Shown: positions 43,271-55,237, counted from the first letter of the stretch. The stretch is DNA of 64,000 nt from Aporrectodea caliginosa (GCA_020284085.1 JACEVL010000163.1:1232761-1296760), one strand, 5' to 3'. Notes: generated by a model not told the origin, from the sequence alone. Numbers and translations: made by a program.

Positions 43271-45988
43271 CTATATCAGACCCCTACTGAGATAGTCGGA
43301 TATTACATTATTACATCCTTTAATGTAATTCACCTTAAAGCTATAATTCTGCAGGGCAAGACTCCATCTCATCACCCTTGCGTTCTTCATTCGTCCTTCT
43401 CTCATATACTGCAATCCGCAGTGGTCCGTCTCGATCACAAACTGCTTTCCAAACAAATACCTGTCGAATTTCTCAATTCCCCACATAATAGCCAGACACT
43501 CTCTTTCCTCCACAGAGTATCGCCTTTCTCTTTCCAACAACTTCCTGCTTGCATAAGCGACTGGATGGTTAATACCATCATAGTTCTGCATTAGAACACA
43601 CCCAAGTCCTACTCCTGAAGCATCTGTCTGAATAACAAACTCCTTGTTCAAATCAGGTAGCTTCAAAATTGGTGCCTTAGCTAATACTCCCTTTAACTCT
43701 TTAAAGGCCTTATCCAATTCTGGATTCCACTCTACTACATTCGGTGACAACTTCTTAGTTAGATCAGACAAAGGCGCCATAAGTTCAGCACAGTGTGGAA
43801 TGAACTTTCGGTAGTAATTTACTGCCCCCAGAAAGCTTCTCACTTGCTTCTTAGTTTGCGGCCTCGGTCTGTCCACAATCTTGTCAACCAATTCCACCTT
43901 AGGACTTATATTATTGTCTCTAAGTGTGTGTCCACTAAAATCTATTTTCTCATACAGATTAGGATTCTTGTCTACATCACTGTAATCTTTTGTTTGCTCA
44001 CTATTGTAGAGCTCTAGAATTTCTTCCTCTCTTTTCAGTCCTATCCCTCCATCATGTACTACAGCTGATACAAAGGCAACAGTCTCTGTATCATGTATTT
44101 CTTTATGATTGACACTTGACTTCTTATCAACTTCATCTCCTCTGTCATGATTCTTTTTATTTTTGACATTCACTTTGTTCGTCACCTTCGGTTCCTTTAC
44201 ACAAGTTTGATCAATGCGTTCTTTTAATTTTAATATGCAATCATATGCATTCTTTATTTCCTCTCGCAATATCTCAATATCACTAGAAGTTTCTTTGACC
44301 TCTATCGTCTCAGCTGATTTAGTAATCTTACGCTTTTTATTCCTCTTCCTCGATGACCGTATTCCAGTAACGACCGTTGAATGTACGTCATTTCTTACAA
44401 TCGGCTTATCTGTGACGTCATCTACACCCGTTGACCTATGCCTCTGTGTTTCTAAGTCCGTGTATATTTCACCTCTGTCTCTTTGTATATTCTTCGTTTC
44501 ATTGCAAATGTTGGGTAATGCATCACTCTTCTTATCTTTACTCAACATGTACTTGATTCCACTGATTTTTCCAATAATCATAGGTTTCACTGGATTATCC
44601 ATCACTAAGGCTTCCACCTGCCCAGTATAATATTCACTATCTACATCAACATTAGCTGTTGGATAGTAACGTGTACTTCCATCTATCAGTGTACACATTG
44701 CTTCCTTCCCTGTCAAATCTGACTTGTCTATAAGTGCTCTCTTCACGACACAGCATGTTGCTCCCGAATCATAAATGCACTCAACTTCCTTTCCGTTAAC
44801 TCTAACTGATTTTTCTTCTTCGTTCAGGTTCAATGGATTGCCATCAATTGCTACAATGGCACTCGCCACCCTGTTAATCGATACCGGTACCTCATCCCAT
44901 ATCGGAGTCGTTGGTATATCACTCACTTCTGGTCTCTGTCTTGTATCTTGTTTAAGTATTCCATTTTTCACTTTATACGCGCTATTCTGTACTACTTGTA
45001 TGGCTGCTGTCGTGTGTTTGACAACACCTTTAAGCTTATTCGGGCAATGACTTGCCTTATGACCTTGACCTCCACACAAATAGCAAACAATCTTATGTTC
45101 AACAGATTGTCCTCTTTCTCTGCTATATGCTCTGTTTCCAAACTTATTGAAATTGGTCTCCTCGCCAAATCTAGTTTCAGTTCTACTTCTATTTGTTGTG
45201 TTAACAACTTTGTCTTTAGTCTCTTCTTCATAACCTCTACTTTGATTCCTGTCCTGAGGAAATCTTACTGTGGGTTTCATTGTCATGTCTCCATGTTTGT
45301 AACCATGAGCTTCTATGTAAGATTCAGCATGGGTTAGCATTTCCTTAAGGCTGATCTTTCCTTTCTCCGTGAGGAATGTCTTCAATTCCATGGAACACGT
45401 TGAGAAGAACTGATCCCTTAAAATCAAATTCTCCAATCCTTCGTAATCCTTCTCGAATCCTGCCATGGATAACCACTGTTGGATATACCTCCTGAGACGC
45501 TCTAAGAACTGGGAACAAGATTCTCCGACCTCGATACGGCTGTCCTTGAACCTCTGCCTATAGCCACCCTCAGTTAATCTGAATCTCTTTAACAATTGCT
45601 CTTTTAGACAGTTATAATCTTGTGCTTCTCTAGAAGTTAACCTCTGGTATACTTCCAAAGCTTTTCCCTCGAGATGTCTAGCTAGTGTCAAAGCCCAAAT
45701 TTCTTGTGGTATCTCATAGGCTTCAACTGTCCTCTCGAATCTGAGCAAATACGCGTCAAGGCAATCCTTATTTTCATTAAAATTGGGAAACTTAATATCT
45801 CTAATTCCTCTTCCATAATTTCCACCGTTTCTCTCTTCCGTATCAGTTACAAACATACCGTTATGTTCTCCGTTTTGCCTACGATCAGAAACCGCCCTTG
45901 CTTCAATCTCTTTGACTTTAATCTCTGCCTCAAGCTTCTTTAACTCAAAATCCATCTGGCGCTTAGCTCTGTCTTCTTCTATTTCCAT
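43271..45988 (-). CDS. gag-pol: Gypsy Gag-protease-RT thumb-RNase H polyprotein with in-frame internal deletion, 905 codons
   Basis: Domains in order: the end of the charged coiled coil (1-40); capsid-like region (about 65-135); SCAN-like segment (about 142-225, with YRQRF, the QQWL block and LILRDQFF); CCHC zinc knuckle CYLCGGQGHKASHC (302-315); aspartic protease with DSGA at 407-410 and an IIGK motif at 471; a long lysine-rich linker (about 485-680); the thumb end of reverse transcriptase from about 683 (FSGHTLRDNNISP, then VRSFLGAVNYYRKFI); and RNase H (784-900) with all four acidic residues in place (D789, E830, D855, D898). The fingers and palm of reverse transcriptase, including the YxDD box, are missing, and so is integrase, yet the frame stays open across the junction. 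Capsid, protease and RNase H might still be active, but autonomous reverse transcription and integration are not possible. The first Met is internal to the split Gag, so the true start is upstream. Confidence 0.92.
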   Translation of the reverse strand: MEIEEDRAKRQMDFELKKLEAEIKVKEIEARAVSDRRQNGEHNGMFVTDTEERNGGNYGRGIRDIKFPNFNENKDCLDAYLLRFERTVEAYEIPQEIWALTLARHLEGKALEVYQRLTSREAQDYNCLKEQLLKRFRLTEGGYRQRFKDSRIEVGESCSQFLERLRRYIQQWLSMAGFEKDYEGLENLILRDQFFSTCSMELKTFLTEKGKISLKEMLTHAESYIEAHGYKHGDMTMKPTVRFPQDRNQSRGYEEETKDKVVNTTNRSRTETRFGEETNFNKFGNRAYSRERGQSVEHKIVCYLCGGQGHKASHCPNKLKGVVKHTTAAIQVVQNSAYKVKNGILKQDTRQRPEVSDIPTTPIWDEVPVSINRVASAIVAIDGNPLNLNEEEKSVRVNGKEVECIYDSGATCCVVKRALIDKSDLTGKEAMCTLIDGSTRYYPTANVDVDSEYYTGQVEALVMDNPVKPMIIGKISGIKYMLSKDKKSDALPNICNETKNIQRDRGEIYTDLETQRHRSTGVDDVTDKPIVRNDVHSTVVTGIRSSRKRNKKRKITKSAETIEVKETSSDIEILREEIKNAYDCILKLKERIDQTCVKEPKVTNKVNVKNKKNHDRGDEVDKKSSVNHKEIHDTETVAFVSAVVHDGGIGLKREEEILELYNSEQTKDYSDVDKNPNLYEKIDFSGHTLRDNNISPKVELVDKIVDRPRPQTKKQVRSFLGAVNYYRKFIPHCAELMAPLSDLTKKLSPNVVEWNPELDKAFKELKGVLAKAPILKLPDLNKEFVIQTDASGVGLGCVLMQNYDGINHPVAYASRKLLERERRYSVEERECLAIMWGIEKFDRYLFGKQFVIETDHCGLQYMREGRMKNARVMRWSLALQNYSFKVNYIKGCNNVISDYLSRGLI

Positions 45989-46009
45989 TTGGCGCTTAGC
46001 TCGCTCTTC

Positions 46010-46190
46010 TTCTATTTCATTTGACGCTTAGCACGCTCATCCTCTGCTTGTCTCTTAGCTCGCTCTTCTTCTATTTCCATTTGGCGCTTAGCACGCTCAT
46101 CCTCTGCTTGTCTCTTAGCTCGCTCTTCTTCTATTTCCATTTGGCGCTTAGCACGCTCATCCTCTGCTTGTCTCTTACTACGAGCTTCCT
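46010..46190. repeat. 60-bp coding tandem repeat inside Gypsy gag
   Basis: About three copies of a 60-bp unit encode RAKRQAEDERAKRQMEIEEE-type 20-residue repeats. The third copy carries the frameshift described for gag. Confidence 0.85.
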
Positions 46191-46350
46191 CAACTTCCAA
46201 TAATTCTCTCGCCTTTTTATCTTCCCTTTCTTTGGCTCTCTCTTCTCTCAGTTCAGCCTGTCGTTCTGTCACGAAGCTTTTCAGTTCGATTCCTTCCATC
46301 CCCATGTCTCGACCTACCTGAATTAACTGCTGATAATCAGTAGCCGACAT
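46012..46350 (-). pseudogene. gag: Gypsy gag, N-terminal part, cut off by a frameshift
   Basis: This 112-codon frame begins MSATDYQQLIQVGRDMGMEG and runs into highly charged repeats (RAKRQ, EDERAKRQ, MEIEEE), a likely coiled coil at the start of Gag. The repeat unit is 60 bp (20 codons). The frame ends in the last copy, where window bases near 46018 read TTTCATTTGACG instead of the TTTCCATTTGGCG seen in the other copies. That is one missing C plus a substitution. The lost base shifts the frame to a stop, while the next frame (from 45988) continues the same coiled coil. The natural Gag is therefore split in this copy, unless the element uses frameshifting here, which would be unusual so early in gag. 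Confidence 0.8.
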
Positions 46351-46652
46351 CTTACTTGTTTACTTTATTTCAACCAAGTAATTAATCAAAAGCCTTGCGC
46401 TTTATAAAATTCTCAAATCCTACCTAAGATCTGTATGCAACCTCTTAGTTACAATATATAATCTATGTCTATGACGTAACGTTATGACGTAACGTTAAAT
46501 GTTCAATGGCTTATTGCACCGTTTAAAATGTCAAGTGTGCGTGCCGTTAAAATTCAAATAAATCGTCTCTAATTTTTACAGAAAGCACAAATCTACAACG
46601 CTAGTGCAAGTTAACTAATAGTTTACTTGAGTTAGCAAAGTCTCTCAAAATC

Positions 46653-46670
46653 CTGGACGCTGAGCACCCA
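46653..46670 (-). other. Candidate primer-binding site of the Gypsy element
   Basis: Three bases inside the 5' LTR, the minus strand reads TGGGTGCTCAGCGTCC. A TGG start at this spacing is what a tRNA 3'-CCA primer would pair with. I could not assign the tRNA species by eye. Confidence 0.5.
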
Positions 46671-46673
46671 TAA

Positions 46674-47724
46674 TGTAGCCCTAATGTGGATTAGTCGCCT
46701 TTTTGCTGCGTCCGTAATGGCAGAGTAGAACATTACATTACTTCAAATAAGGTTATAGGAAACACTAGGCATTTTTTATAGAAAAGTCTTGTATTGTGTT
46801 AATTAGAAAAACAATCAATTGACATACAATCCAAATAAATACCTATCTACCTATGAGTGGCATTATTTATTAAATGATATAATTATGTTTTATGAGCTTA
46901 TCTGATCCTTCAGACAACTTCAGTCTCGCTTCGATGACATCGCAGTAGAGTTCGTAGAAACTGGTTTCAATGTAGGAGTAGGTTTCGTCGAAGGATATGT
47001 ATTTCAACGGAGATGAATCTTCTTCTGAAGCGTCGCGGCGAAGACATGTAATTGTAACAATGCTTCGTCTTCCAACCAGTTCTTCCAACGTGGAAGTAAT
47101 TGTTGAAAAGGATCGTCACAACAACAGACAAACCGGAATTAGATAAATCCGTATCGTTTGCTTTAAAGTTGCTGTACGAAGACTAATCAATCCTTCGTAA
47201 ACATCCGCAGTTCAAATCATCCACACGCAGAAACGACGACAACTCAACCGTTCTACGCTTCCATGTAGACTTATCGAAAGGATCACTCGTCGGCCCTTTT
47301 ATGCTCAACGGTTACTCCTAACTTCGATTAAAAGTCCGCCACGACGATGCTATCATCCATCGCAAGATGCATAGTCATCTAGAACCTCGAAACTGACGAT
47401 TCATTCACCGAAAACGTCCTTCCAATCGCAGGAACGTCTCCAATCGTCCAACTCGCTTGAACTCCAAATTTCAAGTTTTCTCTCAACGCATTTCTATTCG
47501 TTCCTTCATTACGTCGTCACGGTAACGCTTGGATAAATCGTATTACGTCATGGAGCCGTTAACGCTGTTTTAACGGTTCGCTAGGCAGTTAATTACGTAT
47601 TAATGAAAGCCACTCATGAATTAACTAAATGCCACTCGTAATTGACTATCTTATCCTAACCTTAGAAATTAATTAATTAATTAAGTAAACTAACAATAGA
47701 TTTGATAAGTTATATTTCGCTACA
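46674..47724 (-). repeat. 5' LTR of the Gypsy element (1,051 bp)
   Basis: This is the upstream LTR in element orientation. It has TGTAGC...GCTACA termini and matches the other LTR almost base for base. In window orientation it contains 17 bp (GTGGATTAGTCGCCTTT) near its left edge that the other LTR lacks. A 72-codon open frame (46870-47088, minus) occurs identically in both LTRs and is probably fortuitous. Confidence 0.95.
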
Positions 47725-47729
47725 ATGAC

Positions 47730-48710
47730 GCTTTAGAAGTTCGAGAGAGTCAGAAAGCATGAGCGACAGATAGATTAGATTGACGTATGGTGCATTAGAA
47801 GTTCAAGAGATTGAGAGAGGCGCTTGAGAGTCGTCATATCAATCAATCAATGAAGCTTGATATAGCGCCCCCTACGACTTCTCTCTACCACTCGCACCAT
47901 CTTATGCAACCAATCCGCCAACATATCCGCAGAATTAGACCGGAGGAGATGATTGTTTATTGACTGAATCGACATTATTTGTGAGTGTTACAAATTTGAG
48001 AACTCGCCGATTGAGAAATTTGCAACTTTCAGCCAACTTTCAACTCGAGCAACGTAAAACTTTGAAAACTGTCAACTTGCTTTCACAGAACTTACAACTT
48101 GTGCAGATTAAAAATTGTGAAACCTGAGAAACTTCCATAAGCTTATTTATTAAACTAGCAGGCTTTGCGAAACTGGAGAAACTGTCAACTCGTGAAATTT
48201 AGAACTTGAGTAACCTAAGATTTGAGAAACTCAGAACTCGGGAAGTTTCAAATTGTGAAACTTAAGATTCGTGAAACCTGAAAGATGAGAAACTTACAAC
48301 TCGGGAAGTGTCAAATTGAGAAACTTAACATTCGTCAAACATAAACTTATGAAACTTACAACCCGTGAAGTTTACAAGTTGTGATTCCTAGAAACTTAAG
48401 ACTCGCGAAATGGATAGCTTTCAGAGAACTCACAACTCGAGAAGCTTAAAAATTGTCAAAATTGGATATTTAACGCTCATAAAACTTACAAACCAGCAAT
48501 CTTTGTTGAATCCGTGAGCTGGAAAACTTAGAAACGTACAAACACCCAATCTTTGTGAAACTTGAAATCTTAGAAATCTAGACTCACACACACACACAAT
48601 TGGTAGAATGCAGAGTTTGTCAAACTTGATGACACGAAATCTTCGAAAACTAGAAACAGCCATTTGGTAGAATGTAGTGATTGTATAGTAAACGAACAAA
48701 TTTTACGATA
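47730..48710. repeat. Diverged short repeats GAAACTTACAACTC, right of the Gypsy element
   Basis: It starts with two units of about 60 bp (AGAAGTTCGAGAGAGTCAG and AGAAGTTCAAGAGATTGAG), then about 700 bp of irregular GTGAAACTTAGAACTTG-like repeats, the same family as 41740-42049. Confidence 0.65.
47845..47900 (-). mobile_element. LINE/SINE tail fragment
   Basis: The minus strand reads GGGGGCGCTATATCAAGCTTC followed by (ATTG)n. Confidence 0.55.
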
Positions 48711-49659
48711 CACGGAGAGGTTCGCACTGCGAAATTACGCTTTTAACGTCGTAGAGTTAGCGGAAACTGAAGATTTTCGTAGCGTACGTGCGTCTTCACG
48801 ATTTCGGGGAGAGAAGCGAACAGAGTTTACTTAGCGGACTAGGTCATCAAGACTCACGAGATTAGAGTTTCTTACTTACAATTATATCCGCATAGGACGC
48901 ACAGATGCACGAGATACCACTTGACGTATCGAAATTGCAAATTTTAAGGTTCAACGGTGATTGGAATGGACGCTCGGATAGGCTACAGACGAATTTTACA
49001 ATACAAAAAGGTAGAAGATTGAGAATGTGCTCGACGCAGAATCGATGATTATACGTGTATATGCGCACAATAATTGCAAAGATCTCATAGAGTGGTGATG
49101 GTGATTATGCTTATGCTAAAGTTCAACTATTAGATTCATAAGACGTATGCGACTCGCGTCTCTTAGACTGTAAAGACGCATGAAATAACGATTTCAACAC
49201 TATGCGTAAGACTTTCTGTATGAAAAGTTACATGACTTATCCTATAAGATTGTGCATGATGGGGGAAGGGGAGGACAGACCGCCCGCCCGCCGCCCCGCC
49301 CGACCGCCCAAGCACGTCTAGGTGAAGGAGAAACGAAGTGGCGAAGCCGCTTCGTATTTCGACGCTGTCGAAAAATCGCCAACCATATGAAATTTGACTA
49401 AATATCAACTTTTGAAATATCAGAGTTTCCGATGCTGCATTCTATCTCGACATCTATCCGGCTCCGTGCATTAGCGCGTTTCAGTTACCTCGTACTTATC
49501 GAATATCGAACGTTATTCACAGACTCGCAACATATACCGTCTAAAGGTATACATTACTTTACATACCTACATCGCGATAAGCCAGAAATGGCAGTCTATA
49601 CACTACTGATGAGTTTGAGTAAAGATCGAAAAAGTCGAAGTCGATACGACTAATTAACA
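48711..49659. other. No feature seen
   Basis: A short CCGCCCGCCCGCCGCCCCG patch lies at about 49280-49310. No supported coding sequence. Confidence 0.45.
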
Positions 49660-50095
49660 TCGTGCGTACAATGTCTACATTATTATTAATATTATTATTT
49701 ATAGGCAGAGGATCAAAATCCAGAGAGTCAGGCAAGCAGACAGTCAGACGGCTAAGGCGGATGATGTTTAGAGTTGAAATGGCGAGGGAGGTGAGGCGAG
49801 GAGAAGGAATAGGGATAGGATTTGTGAAAAAGAAGTGTTTTCAGTTTTGAGCGGAAGACCTGTGGAGAGATAGCGAGAGGTGAGGTTTTGGCGAGTTCGT
49901 ACGTGAGATGGATCGGATATTTGTCATAGCACAGGCGGGAGTTTGTTCCAAAGAGGCTGTACAGTTATGGCTATGGAGTGATTTGCAAATCTAAGCGATG
50001 AGGTAACGGAAGGGCGGAGCTATATGAGGGTGGAAGATGAACGGTTTGGACGAAGAGGTTGGTAAATATGACAGTTACTAAGTGCGCCAACCAGT
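49660..50095 (-). mobile_element. LINE 3' fragment, third type
   Basis: The minus strand, in broken frames, gives SLWNKLPPV, then VFRSKLKTLLFHKSYP, the C-terminus layout of an L2/CR1 ORF2. It is homologous to 31020-31350 (plus strand), sharing GCAGACAGTCAGACGGCT and GAGTTGAAA.GGCGAGGGAGG. Confidence 0.6.
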
Positions 50096-50105
50096 TATGT
50101 GAGTT

Positions 50106-50368
50106 TTGTTGCGACACATCTGTTTGTCAATCTATACAAATCTTCGTTCTACATCTAAAGATGAAGTCGTTATTGTTGTTTCCTTGTCAACCGCCTTCTC
50201 TGTGGCTGGCCCGGTGACCTGGAATGGGCTTCCAGTGGCACTGCGTCTGACCCCAATAACCCACTCTGCTCAGTTCTTCTCTGCCCTTAAGACTGTCCTT
50301 TTTGACCGAGGTTGGGCTGGGAGCGCTCCTGAGTAGACTGTCTTGAAGGGGCGCTATATAAAACCACT

Positions 50369-50370
<2 letters not shown>
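50106..50370 (+). mobile_element. CR1/L2-like LINE 3' end
   Basis: The frame ends AFSVAGPVTWNGLPVALRLT ... [13 protein letters not shown], then GACTGTCTTGAAGGGGCGC, TATATAAAACCACTG and (TAA)n. It closely parallels the fragment at 61589-61945, but the two are different insertions with different terminal repeats. Confidence 0.8.

Positions 50371-50466
<96 letters not shown>
50371..50466. repeat. (TAA)n at the LINE 3' end
   Basis: Perfect TAA run directly after a LINE tail, probably grown from the LINE terminal repeat. Confidence 0.92.
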
Positions 50467-50483
50467 TATATCAAAAATGGAAC

Positions 50484-52363
<1,880 letters not shown>

Positions 52364-52430
52364 GTATGTATGTATGTATGTATGTATGTATGTATGTATG
52401 TATGTATGTATGTATGTATGTATATATGTA
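52364..52430. repeat. (TATG)n microsatellite at the SINE B end
   Basis: TATG repeats on the plus strand (CATA on the SINE strand) form the terminal repeat of the family B SINE. Confidence 0.9.
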
Positions 52431-52650
52431 TGAGCACTTGTTATAGCGCCCCTTCAAGATTTCTACTCAGAGGCGCTCCCGGCTACAGCGCGGACACTGA
52501 ATCGGAGTTTCACGCCGAAGCGCATGAGCAATTGCGAGTGAAGGACTTGCCCAGGGTCCCTACGTGGCGGCTTGAGGTGGATTCGAACCCGCAACCCTCC
52601 GGCTGCAAGGCACCGAACATACCTCTACACGACCGCGCCCCACAGTTGTA
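52410..52650 (-). mobile_element. tRNA-derived SINE, family B, second copy
   Basis: On the minus strand it has GGTCGTGTAGAGGTATG and a perfect B box GGGTTCGAATCC, then GGGCAAGTCCTTCACTCGC, then the LINE-like tail CTGAGTAGAAATCTTGAAGG followed by GGCGCTATAACAAG and CATA repeats. Confidence 0.82.
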
Positions 52651-53129
52651 TTCTATGGGTCACATAATTATATAGCTGACAACGCATCCTGACATATATG
52701 TAGTATGTCCATCAGTTGGTGAGGACATACTACACATCTGATGTGCTTCAAACAAATTAATGTGGCCATAAATTGTGTCTGAGTGTGACGCGCTGGTGGC
52801 TTATTAGACAATAAACAAGGCAAGAATCCGAAGAACGTTTACGGAGCCATCTAGTGAATGTGGTTGAATGTATGTGCGCGTGAGTATGTGCGTTTACATC
52901 TGAACAATGTAAAGAGGAAGTTGCATATTGTATTATTATACACACCGCACGCACACACACTGACAGTCTGACACACGCGCGCACACGCACGCACGCACAC
53001 ATACATATGTATGTATATGTATGTACTATTGCTGTTCTTCAAGTGTACGTCATCTGGGTGTTACTCTATATATAGCTCCCTTTCTTTTAAAGGCCGTATA
53101 CTTCTATGACCTAAAACTGATGGATCCAC
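52651..53129. other. No gene seen
   Basis: A CACACGCACGCACG stretch at about 52940-53020 is a simple repeat. Nothing else recognised. Confidence 0.45.
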
Positions 53130-54110
53130 AGTTTAACGGCAGCTTATGACAACATAGGCCGTTGCCGCCGACAAAGATTAGTTTTGGCATATTACAGCTC
53201 TATACTGTGTATACCACGACTATATAGCATCGGATGACAGCCTTTTACAGGTGTCTAAAGAGAGCGCTCAACGACTAGGATTCGATCAACAGTTTAAAGA
53301 CATCTTATGACAGCATACGCCGATGACTCCGGAAGAAATGGTTTCGAACAGATTATTATCACCTTCCAATTTGCAGAATTTTGTCACTAAATCGGTAGCA
53401 GTAGTAGTTCAGTTTAACGACGCTGTGTGATAACAAAGATCATTAGCGTCGCCCTCCTCCTTCATCCAGGCTTGGGACTGGCACTGCCAGAGTGCGAGCA
53501 GTGGCGGAGTAATAAAATGTTATAAAATCACAGTCTCAGACATAGTTTCAATGAGTACCTCGGTGGCCTTATTATTAAACCAAAATTTTAAAGTCGTCCT
53601 GTCACATCAAAGGCCGTTGACGACAATGTGGTACATAAAATAAACAATAGTGCAGTACATAATATTATTCTAAATCGGTGGCCGAGTCCCTTGCCTATAA
53701 TTATGGCGTTGGTAAACAACGTTTTCAAGGTGTCCAAAGAGAGCGCTATCACCAGTCGATAAGTATTCAGTCAATCAATCAGCCGTTTATTGAATCAACA
53801 ACAGCACAATTAATTAACACTCAGTCATTAAAAAAAATGTTAATCTGCTGATGCCGTCAACAGGACAGCCCTAAAGGATAAAATAATCCGCTATTGCAGG
53901 GCTGCCCCTTTTCCATATTACATTTACTGATGGCAAGACGATTTTTATGATCATAATAGTTATAGAAAATTCAACTTAAATAACAATGTTAGGGCTAAAT
54001 CATAGCCAAACAACTAAATAACAAAACATTGCAGTACAAGATTTACGACGAACAATCAAACAAATGTTTAACGACGTCTTATAGCTACAAAGGCCGTTGA
54101 CTTCTTTAAA
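53130..54110. repeat. Five diverged copies of a dispersed motif of about 38 bp
   Basis: A motif like GTTTAACGACNTCTTATGAC followed by AACAAAGGCCGTTGACG recurs near 53133, 53291, 53412, 53590 and 54065, with 100-450 bp between copies. The copies share order and spacing of words but not exact sequence. Confidence 0.55.
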
Positions 54111-54246
54111 GTTTTTGACTAATTTCCATTCATTTTCGTATAACTTTTTCATCGGTTTTCTTTCTCTTTTCTCGTCATTGATTCCGTGTCTGATAGGTCG
54201 CTGAGAAGGCGATGCTTGGAAGGCGGTTGTCGTCAATATTAATTTT

Positions 54247-54467
54247 AGGGGGCCCGATAGCGCATTGGATAACATCTGGCGTAGAGAGCGAGAGGTACCG
54301 AGTTCGAGCCCGTAGGGCGGATATGCTTTGTAGGCTGCTATTAGCGCCGTGTATTGCAGGCTGTCTGTTCTGTTAGTAGTTAAGATTTAAATTGCATAAC
54401 ATGTAAATGTACAGCGCAGTGCGTTTGTCAGCGCTTGATTAAAGAAAAGATTATTATTATTATTTAT

Positions 54468-54475
<8 letters not shown>
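54247..54475 (+). mobile_element. tRNA-derived SINE, family D, with tail shared with a LINE
   Basis: The head GGGCCCGATAGCGCATTGGA (A-box region) and ACCGAGTTCGAGCCC (B box) is tRNA-like. The 3' tail TACAGCGCAGTGCGTTTGTC, then AGCGCTTGATTAAAGAAAAG and (ATT)n, matches the 3' tail of the LINE fragment at 22321-22985 (minus). Confidence 0.78.

Positions 54476-54539
<64 letters not shown>
54470..54539. repeat. (AT)n microsatellite
   Basis: About 70 bp of AT directly after the family D SINE tail. Confidence 0.93.
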
Positions 54540-54540
<1 letters not shown>

Positions 54541-54785
54541 TGTACATGTAAGTATGCACGTAGGCCTATAATGTGTATTCTATATCACCCTTTCGTTTGA
54601 TAGCATTAGGGGCTTTTAACCGTTGTTCGTCTCCAATTGACAGAGGTCGCTTATTTCTCTACGGCCAGAAAGAAACCGTCTCCCATTCGATGACGTTTCG
54701 ACTGATGCTCTTTGTTCCCCTAAATGCTCCACTCTAAACAGGGTAACTGGCATCTGGTGCAATCAGGTAGAAAACTTAATTGTTC

Positions 54786-55237
54786 CAGGGTTGCCAGGTC
54801 GTCGCGAAAAGCGCGAGTTGGGCTACTTTTTAATGCGCTCGCGACTGAAAATTTCGCCCTCGCGACCTCGCGATATTTGGGCTACTTTTGAATTGTCCCG
54901 CGGTCGCGACGGCGACATTTTCAATTCTCATAAATTGAACGCATTAGACTACTAGGCTACTCTTACTAGCTACTATTCTTAGGCGGTGTTGCTTACTTAG
55001 TAATAAATGCATGCTCTACGGAGTACGGACTAGTCTACGGCAAGCAGTAAGCTGTTTGCCATCTAAATTTTACGTCAATGGTTTCATCACGTGTCTTGGC
55101 GAAACCAAGGAAGTATGTATATTGATGTTTCTAGCAAAAATGTATTACTGTTTTCATTTAGCTTCTCAGCTCGCGACTTTTGGGCGACTTTTTGACTTGG
55201 TTTCGCGACCAAGCACTTCCGAAATCTGGCAACCCTG
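54786..55237. mobile_element. Non-autonomous hAT element, 452 bp
   Basis: The terminal repeat CAGGGTTGCCAG is perfect and the target duplication AATTGTTC is perfect (54778-54785 and 55238-55245). The subterminal region is rich in GCGCGAGTTGGGCTAC and TCGCGACC motifs at both ends. Confidence 0.92.

Larger units (their letters stand above)
42055..47724 (-). mobile_element. Gmr1-like Ty3/Gypsy LTR retrotransposon, complete ends, internally deleted, very young
   Basis: The 5,670-bp element is bounded by two direct LTRs that start TGTAGC and end GCTACA, and it is flanked on both sides by the 5-bp target duplication ATGAC (42050-42054 and 47725-47729). It reads on the minus strand. The internal 3,585 bp encode Gag with a SCAN-like region and CCHC knuckle, an aspartic protease, the C-terminal part of reverse transcriptase and RNase H. 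Integrase and the catalytic palm of reverse transcriptase are absent. RNase H is last before the LTR. That fits the protease-integrase-RT-RNase H order known for Gmr1-like elements, in which one deletion could remove integrase and RT palm together. By eye the LTRs differ by only two substitutions and one 17-bp indel over more than 1,030 bp, so insertion is recent. The element has no envelope gene. It inserted between two units of a local repeat of about 60 bp (GAAGTTCGAGAGAGTCAG at 42 kb and 47.7 kb). Confidence 0.95.

Noticed and set aside
42234..47088. 72-codon open frame present identically in both LTRs
   Set aside because: The duplication is a consequence of LTR duplication. The frame has no recognisable domain and there is no reason to think it is translated.
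42055..47724. Possibility that the LTR element is an endogenous retrovirus
   Set aside because: No envelope frame is present, and Gag, protease and RNase H patterns are of the Gypsy/Gmr1 kind. It is treated as a retrotransposon.
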